A DNA stretch of 64,000 nt from Bacillota bacterium (GTDB taxonomy: Bacteria; Bacillota; Clostridia; Acetivibrionales; DSM-1351): assembly GCA_023415305.1 (NCBI GenBank), contig JAEZKZ010000114.1:1-64000 (forward strand). Reading direction: 5' to 3'. A program made the position numbers and the translations under genes. This document shows, piece after piece, positions 1-8,815 of this stretch. Every line of letters begins with the position of its first letter. Position 1 is the first letter of the stretch. The notes beneath the pieces were generated by a model that worked only from the letters and a program-made list of their open reading frames with translations, was not told the DNA's origin and searched no databases.

Positions 1-216
1 TTAGTGGCTTTGAGCCGCTTAGCGGCCACAAAATCTAATTAAAATATATATCCTTTACCGCTATAAGGCGAATAAAGGAGGTTAATTGGCCATGTGCGCT
101 TTCCAAGAATTTGCTATGCAAATTCTTTGGTATTGAAAATACTTTGGATATTTCGCACGGCCATAAGTTCATGGTTAGTTTGGAAGACGAGCATTAGCAA
201 GTCTTTCAAGCTAACC
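1..216. repeat. Hairpin-rich intergenic DNA
   Basis: No gene is visible in these first 210 bases. Three inverted repeats lie side by side. A short one is at 4-28 (GTGG...CCAC around GCCGC/GCGGC). A nested one spans about 88-163: GGCCATGTGCG faces CGCACGGCC, with an inner CCAAGAATTTGC facing GCAAATTCTTTGG. A third at 173-216 pairs GGTTAG...AAGAC with GTCTT...CTAACC with 14 of 16 positions matching, and sits directly at the 3' end of the histidine kinase gene, so it may end that transcript. The nested element shares GCCATAAG and CATGGTTAG with the hairpin at 44144-44238. Function unknown. Confidence 0.55.
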
Positions 217-1287
217 TCTCTTTTCCTTCCCTTTAGGTACTGAAATAAATATTTTAAAGCCGTTTTCGATATTAATATGTATATTACCGTTAAATTTCCT
301 GACCCTCTCGGTTATATTACTCAGGCCTATACCGTCGTCCATACTATATTCCGTCACGTTTCCATTATCTTGAATAATCAGCTGATAAAGAGCTGGATGC
401 TCTCTGAGGGTAACGCTAACCTCAGTGGCATTTGAATGCTTTATAATGTTGGACAGCGCTTCATTAACAATAGATATAAAGCAATATTTCAAACCTTTTT
501 CAACATTTTCTATAATATCATAATCCAATGATATAGGACAAAAGTCAAAGTTATTCACGAGTGAGCCTATTTGAGACTTAAGATCAATAGACTCCTCATG
601 AAGGTTGTGCACACTGTTCCTGATACTATCCATTGCTTGTGAAAGTGTGTTTTTTATTGAGGAAAGGCTTTCCTTAAATGTTTCTTCCTTATTAATTGCC
701 ATTAATGCTCCCAGTTGGAGCAGACATCTCGAAAGCAGGTGTCCTACATTATCATGTATTTCCATTGCTATTCTGTTTCTTTCATTAAGGGTAGCCATAT
801 TAATTTCATAATCCTGTTTTTCCATTAGTTCACTGTTTTTCTTTTCCATAAGAATAGAGCGTTCCTTCGTGGTATCCCTTAGCAGCATGTATTGCTTTCT
901 GATGTTATTCAGACTATGTGTACGGTACTTAAGCAGATAGGATACTGCGGTGAGAATAAAAAGCACAGACATATTTTCATAGGACAGGAAATTAATATGA
1001 GCAAGGCCGGGGATAAGCATAAGAAGGGCAATCAGCTGCTCTTTTTCAACAAATATGTCGTAGCATATCAAAGGTATAAACATAAGAAATACCGGGTAAA
1101 ACTGGCATAAAAAAATGTATCCTATAAAAAATAAAATTCTTAAAAATTTTTTATCAAAATAGCTGTTAAGAGACGAAAGGGTAATACTTACAATTATCGG
1201 AACAACATTATAACTACTGCCTGTATTGAACAAATATACCAGCAGACAAGATAAAAATATAACTGTCTTATCAATTAATTCAATCAA
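211..1287 (-). CDS. Sensor histidine kinase, HisKA_3 (NarL/DesK-like) type
   Basis: Membrane sensor kinase of the two-component family that usually phosphorylates a LuxR-type response regulator. About the first 125 residues are hydrophobic and form several membrane segments with almost no extracytoplasmic sensor domain. A short helical linker follows, then the HisKA_3 dimerisation motif NERNRIAMEIHDNVGH with the phospho-acceptor at His178. The C-terminal ATPase domain has NEALSNIIKHS (N box) and DDGIGLSNITERV (G box). The start is TTG, preceded by GGGAGG at a good distance (seen on the minus strand). The partner regulator would be expected beyond base 1, outside the window. The signal sensed is unknown. 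Confidence 0.85.
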   Translation of the reverse strand: MIELIDKTVIFLSCLLVYLFNTGSSYNVVPIIVSITLSSLNSYFDKKFLRILFFIGYIFLCQFYPVFLMFIPLICYDIFVEKEQLIALLMLIPGLAHINFLSYENMSVLFILTAVSYLLKYRTHSLNNIRKQYMLLRDTTKERSILMEKKNSELMEKQDYEINMATLNERNRIAMEIHDNVGHLLSRCLLQLGALMAINKEETFKESLSSIKNTLSQAMDSIRNSVHNLHEESIDLKSQIGSLVNNFDFCPISLDYDIIENVEKGLKYCFISIVNEALSNIIKHSNATEVSVTLREHPALYQLIIQDNGNVTEYSMDDGIGLSNITERVRKFNGNIHINIENGFKIFISVPKGKEKRG

Positions 1288-1498
1288 TATTAACCTCCCT
1301 TAACTCCAATGAATAATTCCTGAAACTAATAAGAATATTTTATCAAGCATTTACCTATTTCTCAACAAGGGTATATTCATAGATTCAAAAATCAGCTTGA
1401 AAAGGTTAACATAAATACTAAAATTGTATGAACCACCGGGTAGGAGCCTACATAAAATAGATTAAAGTTAAATAATATAATTTTGGAGAATGATGTAA

Positions 1499-2572
1499 AT
1501 GGAAAGATTCGCAGTAATAATGGCAGGAGGATCAGGAACGAGGTTGTGGCCCATATCCAGAGAGATAAGGCCCAAGCAGTTTATACAAGCAGGTGATGGA
1601 AGTTGTATGCTGATTCAAACTCTAGAGAGGCTTTGTGAAACAATTTCTTCTGACCATTGTTTTATTGTAACTGATAAACGTTTAAAAAGTATAACCTATG
1701 CAACTGTAAATAAATTGATTCCTAGAGAAAATATTATACTTGAACCTAAAAAGAGAAACACTGCAGCATGCATTGAATATGCCGCAATGACCTTAAAAAA
1801 GAGGTTTGGCGAAGGAGTGGTCTGCTTTGTCCCGGCAGATGGATATGTGAATAACAGGAAGGGATACAAAGAAGCAATAGAAATGGCTTATGATGCTGCC
1901 GAAGAAACAAAATCCCTTGTGGTTGTAGGTATCACTCCAACCTACCCGGCAACAGGGTATGGTTATATTCAGATTGACAAGGATAAAGGAGATCATGAAA
2001 GGCTTCTCATAGTCCAGAATTTTATAGAAAAACCTGATGTTGATACAGCCAAAAGGTTTTTTGAATCCGGGGAGTTTCTTTGGAATGGAGGTATTCTGGT
2101 AGGAAGACTGGATTCAATAATAGAAAGTGTGAGGAGGTTTCTGCCGGAACATGAAGTTAATATCGGAAGGGCTGTAACGGAACCGAAACGCCCAACCAGT
2201 AACAGATACCTTGAGCAAGCATATAATAAAATACAAAATGTATCCTTCGACAACGGTGTTCTGGAGAAAATCAATTGTATTTATGTAATAAAAGGTCTGT
2301 TTGACTGGGACGACATAGGAAGCATTGATGCTCTGGCAAAAACCTATACGGCAGATGAAAATGGAAATGTAACCAATGGGAAGCATGTTGGGATGAATAC
2401 CAGCAATTCAGTTATCTTGAGCGATGATGCTCTTATTACAACAATAGGAATCGATAACCTTATTGTTGTGAACACAAAAGACGCAATTATTGTATGTCCC
2501 CGTGACAGGGCCCAGGAAGTCAAGGGGCTGGTTGAGTTGCTTAAACAAAAAGGTTATGAAGACCTTTTATAA
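1499..2572 (+). CDS. manC: Mannose-1-phosphate guanylyltransferase
   Basis: Makes GDP-mannose from mannose-1-phosphate and GTP in the cytoplasm. The N-terminus has the nucleotidyltransferase signature GGSGTRLWPISREIRPKQF, later FVPADGY and the sugar-phosphate motif NFIEKPDVDTA, and a C-terminal left-handed beta-helix-like end. At 357 residues it is the short form, without the extra phosphomannose isomerase domain of long bifunctional ManC proteins. GGAGAATG precedes the ATG. It leads a tight run of co-directional genes (19 bases to the next), so it most likely feeds GDP-mannose to the gmd/fcl pair at 22556-24541 and to the glycosyltransferases here. The assignment as ManC rather than another NDP-sugar pyrophosphorylase rests on family motifs. 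Confidence 0.88.
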   Translation: MERFAVIMAGGSGTRLWPISREIRPKQFIQAGDGSCMLIQTLERLCETISSDHCFIVTDKRLKSITYATVNKLIPRENIILEPKKRNTAACIEYAAMTLKKRFGEGVVCFVPADGYVNNRKGYKEAIEMAYDAAEETKSLVVVGITPTYPATGYGYIQIDKDKGDHERLLIVQNFIEKPDVDTAKRFFESGEFLWNGGILVGRLDSIIESVRRFLPEHEVNIGRAVTEPKRPTSNRYLEQAYNKIQNVSFDNGVLEKINCIYVIKGLFDWDDIGSIDALAKTYTADENGNVTNGKHVGMNTSNSVILSDDALITTIGIDNLIVVNTKDAIIVCPRDRAQEVKGLVELLKQKGYEDLL

Positions 2573-2591
2573 TTGATCAGGGAGAGAAATA

Positions 2592-3503
2592 ATGTATTCG
2601 GTTAAATTTTTATTGATTAAATCAACGGGGAATGGCTTTTGGTATGATATGCATCATGTCTTATCACAATTGTATTTTGCCGAGATAACAAATAGAACCC
2701 CCATTGTATACTGGGGTAAAAATTGCTTATACAATATTGAAGAGCAATCGGAAGCCTTCAGTCAGTTTTTTCAACCGGTATCACAATACGGAATTGAGGA
2801 TTTGGAGAAGCCCGGATTAACCTACTATCCGGAAGTGTGGAAAAGTGACAACCTAAGAGAAGAAAGTCCTGAATTGGATGTTGAATGCTCACTTGAGGAG
2901 CTGATTAACTGTAATGCAGATGTAATTGTTCAAAAAAACTTTATTGAGCATGAAAATATGATGTATTGGATTGAAAAACACCCCATGTACGGGTTCATAT
3001 CCAGATATTTATACAGTGAAATGCTGAAAAAATATATACGTCTTCAACCTCTGGCAGCCGACGAGATTGATGAATTCTATAATTCCAATATGAGAGAATA
3101 TCCTTTTATTGCAGTTCATATCCGCGGTAGTGATAAGGTTATAGAGGTAAATTACCTTCAGGAAATAAACAGGAGATATCCGGCTGAGATTGATAAAATA
3201 CTGAGAATATGCCCTGATGCAAGATTGTTCCTGATGACCGACTGCAGCGATGTTTTGGAGCAGTATAAAACCTTATATCCGGATATTGTTATAAATACTG
3301 AATGTAATAGAGTACTTCAGACTGGCACCGGCTCGCATTTTCAGGATTATGAAGATAAGGCCCGAAAAGGTTTGGAGATTATAAAAGATACCTGGCTGGC
3401 AACCAGGTGTGATTACTTTATCGGTAACGGCTATTCCAATGTATCTCTGGCCATAACTGAGCTGAAGGATTGGAGCAGCAATAAGATAAAGCTTTTGTAT
3501 TAG
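2592..3503 (+). CDS. GT23-like (FUT8/NodZ-like) putative fucosyltransferase, paralogue 1
   Basis: Predicted cytoplasmic glycosyltransferase of 303 residues with no signal peptide or membrane segment. The middle carries AVHIRGSDKV (His176, Arg178, Asp181, Lys182), matching the GDP-binding HxRRxDK motif of alpha-1,6-fucosyltransferases FUT8 and NodZ. It is followed by LFLMTDCSDVLEQY, and near the C-terminus by KGLEIIKDTW and DYFIGNGYSNVS, which correspond to the last conserved block of that family. The N-terminus (FLLIKSTGNGFWYDMHHVL) also resembles the GFGxQLHH start of FUT8. Three relatives lie at 16928-20091. Family membership is judged from motif memory, not a search; the donor could be GDP-fucose or another GDP-sugar and the acceptor is unknown. 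Confidence 0.68.
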   Translation: MYSVKFLLIKSTGNGFWYDMHHVLSQLYFAEITNRTPIVYWGKNCLYNIEEQSEAFSQFFQPVSQYGIEDLEKPGLTYYPEVWKSDNLREESPELDVECSLEELINCNADVIVQKNFIEHENMMYWIEKHPMYGFISRYLYSEMLKKYIRLQPLAADEIDEFYNSNMREYPFIAVHIRGSDKVIEVNYLQEINRRYPAEIDKILRICPDARLFLMTDCSDVLEQYKTLYPDIVINTECNRVLQTGTGSHFQDYEDKARKGLEIIKDTWLATRCDYFIGNGYSNVSLAITELKDWSSNKIKLLY

Positions 3504-3519
3504 ATTGGGAGGGTGCTTG

Positions 3520-4485
3520 ATGCTGGATAAAGACAGACTAATTGAATTATATAGAACAATGCTCATTATAAGAAAGTTGGAGCTTAAAATTTCTGATGAG
3601 TATAAAAACGATGAAATGAAAACACCAATACATCTGTCAATCGGTCAGGAGGCAGTTTCGGCCGGAGTATGTATTAACCTGAAAAAGGAGGACTATGTTT
3701 TCGGAACCCATAGAAGCCACGCTCAGTATATTGCCAAGGGTGGAGATATCAAAAAAATGGTTGCTGAACTATATCTGAGAAAAACAGGCTGTTCCTATGG
3801 GAGAGGAGGCTCAATGCATCTGCTGGCTCCAGAAGTAGGGATACTTGGCTCAACAGCTATAGTCGGCGGTAATATTCCTTTGGGTACAGGTACTGCTCTT
3901 GCTTCAAAGCTGTTAGGGGATGGGAAGGTTAGCGCCGTATTTTTTGGGGATGGTGCGGTTGATGAGGGTACATTTCATGAGAGTTTAAACTTTGCAGCTC
4001 TGAAAAAGCTGCCGGTTATTTATATTTGTGAAAACAATGCTTATGCAATAAACTCTCACCATAGTGCGCGTCATCCAAAGGATAACATTTACAGGTGGGC
4101 TGAAAGTTATGATATTCCAAGCTTTCAGATAGACGGAAATGACGTGGTAAAAGTTTCAGAGTATGCTGGAAATGCAGTCAAGAGGTGCAGAAACGGGGAA
4201 GGACCAACCTTTTTAGAATGTATAACTTACAGGTGGAAAGGCCATATAGGAACCGTAAATGATGTGGGCGAGGGGCAAAGAACTCAGATGGAATATGATT
4301 ACTGGCTTGCAAAATGCCCTATCAGATGGTACACAAATTACCTTTACGATACGGGGCTCATGACTAAAGCTGTCGAAAATACAATAAACAGTGAGATTGA
4401 CAGCTTGGTGGAAGAGGCTTTTGAATTTGCGGTAAACTCTCCCAAACCCCAGCCGGAAGAGCTTACAGAGTTTGTATATGTATGA
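3520..4485 (+). CDS. Thiamine-diphosphate E1 component alpha subunit (PDH/acetoin dehydrogenase-like)
   Basis: Alpha half of a heterotetrameric 2-oxo acid dehydrogenase E1-type enzyme, which decarboxylates a 2-oxo acid on thiamine diphosphate. The cofactor motif begins with GDGAVDEGTFHESLNFA (about residue 143) and ends ICENN about 28 residues later. GTHRSHAQYIAKGG and GRGGSMHL are also typical. I use the ATG at 3520 because GGGAGGG at 3507-3513 is correctly spaced for it; an upstream TTG at 3505 is not. No E2 or E3 gene is nearby, and the neighbours are sugar-nucleotide and glycosyltransferase genes. The pair may therefore transfer an acyl unit to a sugar rather than make acetyl-CoA; this is inference. 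Confidence 0.85.
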   Translation: MLDKDRLIELYRTMLIIRKLELKISDEYKNDEMKTPIHLSIGQEAVSAGVCINLKKEDYVFGTHRSHAQYIAKGGDIKKMVAELYLRKTGCSYGRGGSMHLLAPEVGILGSTAIVGGNIPLGTGTALASKLLGDGKVSAVFFGDGAVDEGTFHESLNFAALKKLPVIYICENNAYAINSHHSARHPKDNIYRWAESYDIPSFQIDGNDVVKVSEYAGNAVKRCRNGEGPTFLECITYRWKGHIGTVNDVGEGQRTQMEYDYWLAKCPIRWYTNYLYDTGLMTKAVENTINSEIDSLVEEAFEFAVNSPKPQPEELTEFVYV

Positions 4486-4549
4486 ATAGCTCAACTTATT
4501 ATATGTTTTACACAAGGGTTTTGTAAGACAAGAAGCAGGAGGTAGAAAA

Positions 4550-5590
4550 ATGCCCTGGACTACAATAGAAGTTGAAAAACAGGATAAATTTATTATTGAT
4601 GATGAGACGCAGTCCGGTAGGACTATATCATATAAGGATTCCATATACGAAGCACTGGACCAATCAATGGCCAGAGATCCCCGGGTTTTTATAATGGGTG
4701 AGGGTATTGATGACGTTGCCGGAGTTTTCGGCACCACTAAAGATTTACATGAAAAGTACGGCAAGCAACGAGTATTCGACACACCAATAGCCGAAAACTC
4801 ACTTACGGGTATCGCTGCCGGAGCTGCAATGGCCGGTTTGAGGCCCATACTTGTGCATGCCCGTATGGACTTTTTACTGCTGTCTTTTGATCAACTGGTT
4901 AATCATGCTTCCAAATGGAGCTATATGACGGGAGGAGAAGTAAGCGTTCCAATGGTGGTACGCACTATCAGCGCCAGAGGATGGGGTTCGGGAGCACAGC
5001 ATTCCCAGTGTATACAGGGCATGTTTATGAACGTGCCGGGACTGAAAATAGCTGTGCCGGCAACTCCATATGATGCAAAAGGCCTAATGGTTTCAAGTAT
5101 TATAGATAACAATCCGGTTTTATTTGTTGAGCACCGATGGCTGTATAAAACAATGGGTAAGGTTCCAGACACATTGTATTCCATTCCCTTCGGGAAAGGT
5201 GCTGTAAGAAAAAAGGGCAGTGACGTAACCATCGTTGCAATATCCTATATGGTTATAGAAGCCTTAAAAGCTGCTCAGAAACTGGAGGCGGAGAATATTT
5301 CCACTGAGGTAATAGACCTGAGAACAATAAAGCCTATTGATGAAGATATCATCTTTGAGTCACTATCTAAAACCGGCAGGCTTATTATTACCGATACAGG
5401 AGCAAAGACGGGAGGGGCAGCCTCGGAGATAGCGGCTATTGTTTCTGAGAGAGCTCTTGGCAATTTGAAAAAGCCGGTAGTCAGAGTATGCTGTCCGGAT
5501 ACGCCGACGCCGACAAGCGACGTACTGGAGAAAGCGTATTATCCCGATGCCGATACTATTTGCATTGCAGCCAGAGAGATAATGAAGTAA
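4550..5590 (+). CDS. Thiamine-diphosphate E1 component beta subunit
   Basis: Beta partner of the preceding subunit, 346 residues. It has the transketolase-like pyrimidine-binding domain (MGEGIDDVAGVFGTTKDL, DTPIAENSLTGIAAGAAMAG) and the C-terminal domain with EVIDLRTIKPIDEDIIFESL, as in PDH E1-beta and AcoB. CAGGAGG lies upstream of the ATG. The N-terminus carries about 30 residues before the usual start of homology (ISYKDSIYEALDQSMARD), a modest oddity. It follows the alpha gene by 64 bases. The substrate 2-oxo acid cannot be read from the sequence; pyruvate is the default guess for this family. Confidence 0.85.
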   Translation: MPWTTIEVEKQDKFIIDDETQSGRTISYKDSIYEALDQSMARDPRVFIMGEGIDDVAGVFGTTKDLHEKYGKQRVFDTPIAENSLTGIAAGAAMAGLRPILVHARMDFLLLSFDQLVNHASKWSYMTGGEVSVPMVVRTISARGWGSGAQHSQCIQGMFMNVPGLKIAVPATPYDAKGLMVSSIIDNNPVLFVEHRWLYKTMGKVPDTLYSIPFGKGAVRKKGSDVTIVAISYMVIEALKAAQKLEAENISTEVIDLRTIKPIDEDIIFESLSKTGRLIITDTGAKTGGAASEIAAIVSERALGNLKKPVVRVCCPDTPTPTSDVLEKAYYPDADTICIAAREIMK

Positions 5591-5678
5591 CCAGGAGGCA
5601 GAAGTAAGAGCTAGTAGTCAACTTCATTATTCACTCACAGTCAAATGACATAAATAGGCAGTAAAGGGGGCAGGTACA

Positions 5679-6716
5679 TTGGACAAAATAATTGAACAGG
5701 ATTGCAGAGAGTATCTCGGGCGAATGGATTTATCACCTCTTAAGGGTAAGAATGTCCTTATCACAGGTGCTAATGGTCTTATAGGAACTTATCTTATATA
5801 CATGCTTCATCTGTCAAACCTGGAAAAGGGCACAGAAATCAATATTGAGGCCGTTAGCAGAAGCTCTCCCAATCAAGCCTTACGAGAGATATTCAGTAAC
5901 GGGTACACCTTTCACTCGGTAGATTTGAACCTGCCCGATTCCCTTGACAGGCTGCAGAAGGCAGATTTTATTATTCATGGAGCAACTTATGCCCAACCGG
6001 GTAAATTCCTGAGAAACTACCTTGATACCATGCATCTTAACACAGTTGTTACTGAAAGGCTGCTCCAAAAAGCCAAAGCGGACAAGGCAGGTTTTTTGTT
6101 TATGAGTTCTTCAGAGGTGTATGGAGAGCCTGATGCCGGGAACATACCAACACAAGAGGAATTCCCGGGGCTGTGTTCGCCTGTTAACGTCAGGGCCATA
6201 TATTCTGAAGCCAAGAGAATGGGTGAGACCCTTTGCTTTGCATATAGAAGCTACGAAAATGTCAATGCCAAAATTGCACGGATATCCATGACCTACGGTC
6301 CAGGAGTCAGTGCAGGGGATGAGCGAGTCCTGGCACAATTTATAAGGCAGGCCTTAAGCAATAAAGAAATAGTCATGCTGGACAACGGCAGCAAGGTAAG
6401 AACCTTCTGCTACATTTCGGATTGTGCGCTAATGCTGCTGAAAATAATGCTGTATGGCACTGAGCTGGTTTATAATGTGGGTGGGAAGGAAAACATCACC
6501 ATAAGAAAGCTTGCAGAGGAGATATGTGCAATTACCGGGAGCAAGCTTTCAGTACAGGAGAACTCCGGGCAGGCAGCTGCTGAAAAGGTTAAGGTTTCTC
6601 CACAACAAGTGCAGCTTGATATTTCCAGAGTCTGCTCGGAGTTCGGACTCGATAATTTCAAGCCTATGAGTGAAGGACTTAAACGCACCATAGAATGGAA
6701 CTCCTGTAATTATTAA
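5679..6716 (+). CDS. NAD-dependent epimerase/dehydratase, extended SDR family
   Basis: Cytoplasmic sugar-nucleotide-modifying enzyme of the extended short-chain dehydrogenase family. The Rossmann motif GANGLIGTYLIYML is near residue 31, followed by the SSSEVYGEP strand and catalytic YSEAKRMGE (YxxxK). Later segments RTFCYISDCALMLL and YNVGGKENITIRKLA are typical of UDP-glucuronate decarboxylase/GDP- or dTDP-sugar 4,6-dehydratase relatives. The start is TTG after AAAGGGGG. It closes the operon that begins with manC; a regulator gene converges on it 28 bases downstream. Its product sugar is not known; with the E1 pair it may prepare or reduce a branched sugar nucleotide. Confidence 0.82.
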   Translation: MDKIIEQDCREYLGRMDLSPLKGKNVLITGANGLIGTYLIYMLHLSNLEKGTEINIEAVSRSSPNQALREIFSNGYTFHSVDLNLPDSLDRLQKADFIIHGATYAQPGKFLRNYLDTMHLNTVVTERLLQKAKADKAGFLFMSSSEVYGEPDAGNIPTQEEFPGLCSPVNVRAIYSEAKRMGETLCFAYRSYENVNAKIARISMTYGPGVSAGDERVLAQFIRQALSNKEIVMLDNGSKVRTFCYISDCALMLLKIMLYGTELVYNVGGKENITIRKLAEEICAITGSKLSVQENSGQAAAEKVKVSPQQVQLDISRVCSEFGLDNFKPMSEGLKRTIEWNSCNY

Positions 6717-6744
6717 CAATAAGCGGTGAGGGGCGATAAGGTGT

Positions 6745-7635
6745 TTACAGATAAGATATGGGGTAATACAAGTCGCACTCACTGTATTGTTTATTACACC
6801 TTGCATAGTTTATCCGCTCAAAACTGAATTGTTGCTTAAGATTGAAGTCAACATTAGGCATCCAGGTCTTAAAAATATACTCCCAAATTTCTGATAAGGT
6901 TTTTGAGGATATTTCTTCAGGCCTGTGGGGGCCCATATATGTAAAAACACCATATTTATGAGGAAGAATACTCTTTACCTTCATGTCAGGAGGGACTATA
7001 CTGTTCAGGTCAATCTGGACAGAGGGCTGATAAATTGTATATTTCTCATCACTGGGAGGACATGTTGTCAGACCTATGTATACATCTTTTTCCACAGGGT
7101 TGAAAATCCTGAGTCTATGGTTGTAGAAGAAATCAACTCCAAGTTTGCTGGAAGTCTGATTCTCAATATTATCTTCAATGCCGACTTTATATTCAAGTCC
7201 AGCTAGAGAAAAGGCCGGCAGTACTTTTATTGATCGTAAGAAGACAAGCCCTTCTCCGGCACAATTCATAAAGTCTGCATTAAACCTGTCAAGTATCTCA
7301 AGCGGACGGGGAGTTCTCCTCCATTTTGCAGGAGTAATGCTGAACTCCTCCTTGAAGACTCTGTTATAGGTACGTTCACTGCCAAAGGAGTATTTAGAGG
7401 ATATAAAGTCTATACTGTTCCGCTCATGGATCAGGTCACTTAGGGACTCGGCTATTCTTCGCCTCCTGACATATTCCATCAAGCCTGTGGAGGTAGCACC
7501 CTTCCATATCCTTAGAAGATGGAACTTTGAAACATTAACATTCTCAGAGATGTCATCCAGATTTAAAGGCTCAAGCAGATTACTTTCTATGAATTCGGTA
7601 GTTTCGTTTATTATCTGAAGAAGATAATTATCCAT
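6745..7635 (-). CDS. AraC-family regulator with C-terminal GyrI-like ligand-binding domain
   Basis: DNA-binding regulator of 296 residues. The N-terminal ~100 residues are two AraC helix-turn-helix units (LDDISENVNVSKFHLLRIW; SSKYSFGSERTYNRVFKEEF). The rest resembles the effector-binding GyrI-like/SOUL-type domain found in drug-sensing AraC proteins (for example the Rob/BmrR class), ending with typical MPNVDFNLKQQFSFERI. I chose the ATG at 7635: the upstream TTG at 7644 sits only about two bases from the AGGAGA ribosome site. It is divergent from the nucleotidyltransferase/UvrA-like genes at 7820-11683, so it may control them in response to a small amphipathic compound; that link is inferred from position. 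Confidence 0.8.
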   Translation of the reverse strand: MDNYLLQIINETTEFIESNLLEPLNLDDISENVNVSKFHLLRIWKGATSTGLMEYVRRRRIAESLSDLIHERNSIDFISSKYSFGSERTYNRVFKEEFSITPAKWRRTPRPLEILDRFNADFMNCAGEGLVFLRSIKVLPAFSLAGLEYKVGIEDNIENQTSSKLGVDFFYNHRLRIFNPVEKDVYIGLTTCPPSDEKYTIYQPSVQIDLNSIVPPDMKVKSILPHKYGVFTYMGPHRPEEISSKTLSEIWEYIFKTWMPNVDFNLKQQFSFERINYARCNKQYSECDLYYPISYL

Positions 7636-7819
7636 ATTGGTCAATTCTCCTGTCCTTATATCGCAAAACTGATGTTCGCAATTTTTGTCCTGTTTTTACC
7701 AAATTGATTAAGTATAATCATACAATAACCCGTATGTTAATAACAATCTTTTCATTTAGAAATTTTCAAGTGAGCACTAAACAAGAGTTGTAAATGCTAC
7801 GAAGGGAAGGTATATAAAT

Positions 7820-8737
7820 ATGGATGAAAAAAGGCAGGCCGAACTAAAGAAAAAGTTTAATGAGGCGGTAGACAGTTTTGTTGGCAAGATAAAGGATGAC
7901 CCGAACATAATAGCCGTAATTGTGTGCGGAAGTGTCGCTTACGATGTGGTCTGGGAAAAAAGTGATATTGATATGGCAATTGTGGTGCGTGATCAAAACC
8001 TAAAGAATTATAGCTACTCTATTATTGAAAACGACATTCTTATTAATCTTGGTATATCTACCAGAAGTTCCTTCAGAAGATACATGGAAAAAGACATCGG
8101 AGGCTCATTCTCACAAGCGTATTTTTCAAAGGGAAAAATCGTATACACCACAGATGACAGCTTATACGAATTTTTTGAGGATATAAAAATCGTGGGTAGT
8201 GATGATATGGCTCTTTCTGCATTTATGATGGGCTGTGAACTTGTAGGTATTTATGAGAAGTGCCAGAAATGGTTAACAGCAAGAGAAGACCCGATTTATA
8301 CACAATATTATGTGTTGAAAGCAGCAGAAGTTATAGCCAACATGGAACTATGCCTGGCAGGGGAGCCTGCTTCAAGGGAGTCAATACAAAAGGCACAGGC
8401 TCTTAATCCGGAACTAATAAAAACTTTTTATCAGGATGCAATGTCACACCACTTCAGCAGGGAAGAGCTTGAAACTGCTATTGAAAAAATTGACAACTAT
8501 TTGGAAAGCAAGCTTGATATTCTTAAAAAGCCGGTAATTGAGTTTATGAGTGACAATGAGATAAAAACTACAACTCTTATTGCCAAGCATTTTAACGCCG
8601 ATAGTCATTTCTTGCATAACATGTTTGACTATCTTGCCGACAAGGGTGTTATTGAAAGAGTATCACAAACAATTCGAATAACTCCAAAAAGCAAGCTGGC
8701 GGTGGAGGAGCAGGGTTACCTGCTTATAGCGCCTTAA
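7820..8737 (+). CDS. Nucleotidyltransferase-domain protein
   Basis: A 305-residue protein with an N-terminal Pol-beta-type nucleotidyltransferase fold. VCGSVAYDVVWEKSDIDMAI holds the GS motif and the DxD metal-binding pair (about residues 38-57). The middle is helical, and the end (TTLIAKHFNADSHFLHNMF) looks like a winged helix. The family includes aminoglycoside-type adenylyltransferases and other NMP transferases, so the substrate is open. AAGGGAAGG precedes the ATG. A UvrA-like ATPase gene follows 78 bases downstream in the same direction, and a GyrI-like AraC gene diverges upstream. The three together look like a small-molecule response or resistance module, by context only. Confidence 0.7.
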   Translation: MDEKRQAELKKKFNEAVDSFVGKIKDDPNIIAVIVCGSVAYDVVWEKSDIDMAIVVRDQNLKNYSYSIIENDILINLGISTRSSFRRYMEKDIGGSFSQAYFSKGKIVYTTDDSLYEFFEDIKIVGSDDMALSAFMMGCELVGIYEKCQKWLTAREDPIYTQYYVLKAAEVIANMELCLAGEPASRESIQKAQALNPELIKTFYQDAMSHHFSREELETAIEKIDNYLESKLDILKKPVIEFMSDNEIKTTTLIAKHFNADSHFLHNMFDYLADKGVIERVSQTIRITPKSKLAVEEQGYLLIAP

Positions 8738-8815
8738 CTGAAAATAAAATTCAAGACGACAATGTTAAAATGTTATTTTCAAAAAGATAATATGGAAAAG
8801 AGAGGAAACAAAAAC

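Noticed and set aside
892..1110. Open frame antisense to the histidine kinase
   Set aside because: Shadow of the membrane-segment coding region on the other strand, without a ribosome site.
3520..5590. Pyruvate dehydrogenase complex genes
   Set aside because: No E2, E3 or lipoylation gene is nearby and the context is sugar-nucleotide synthesis.
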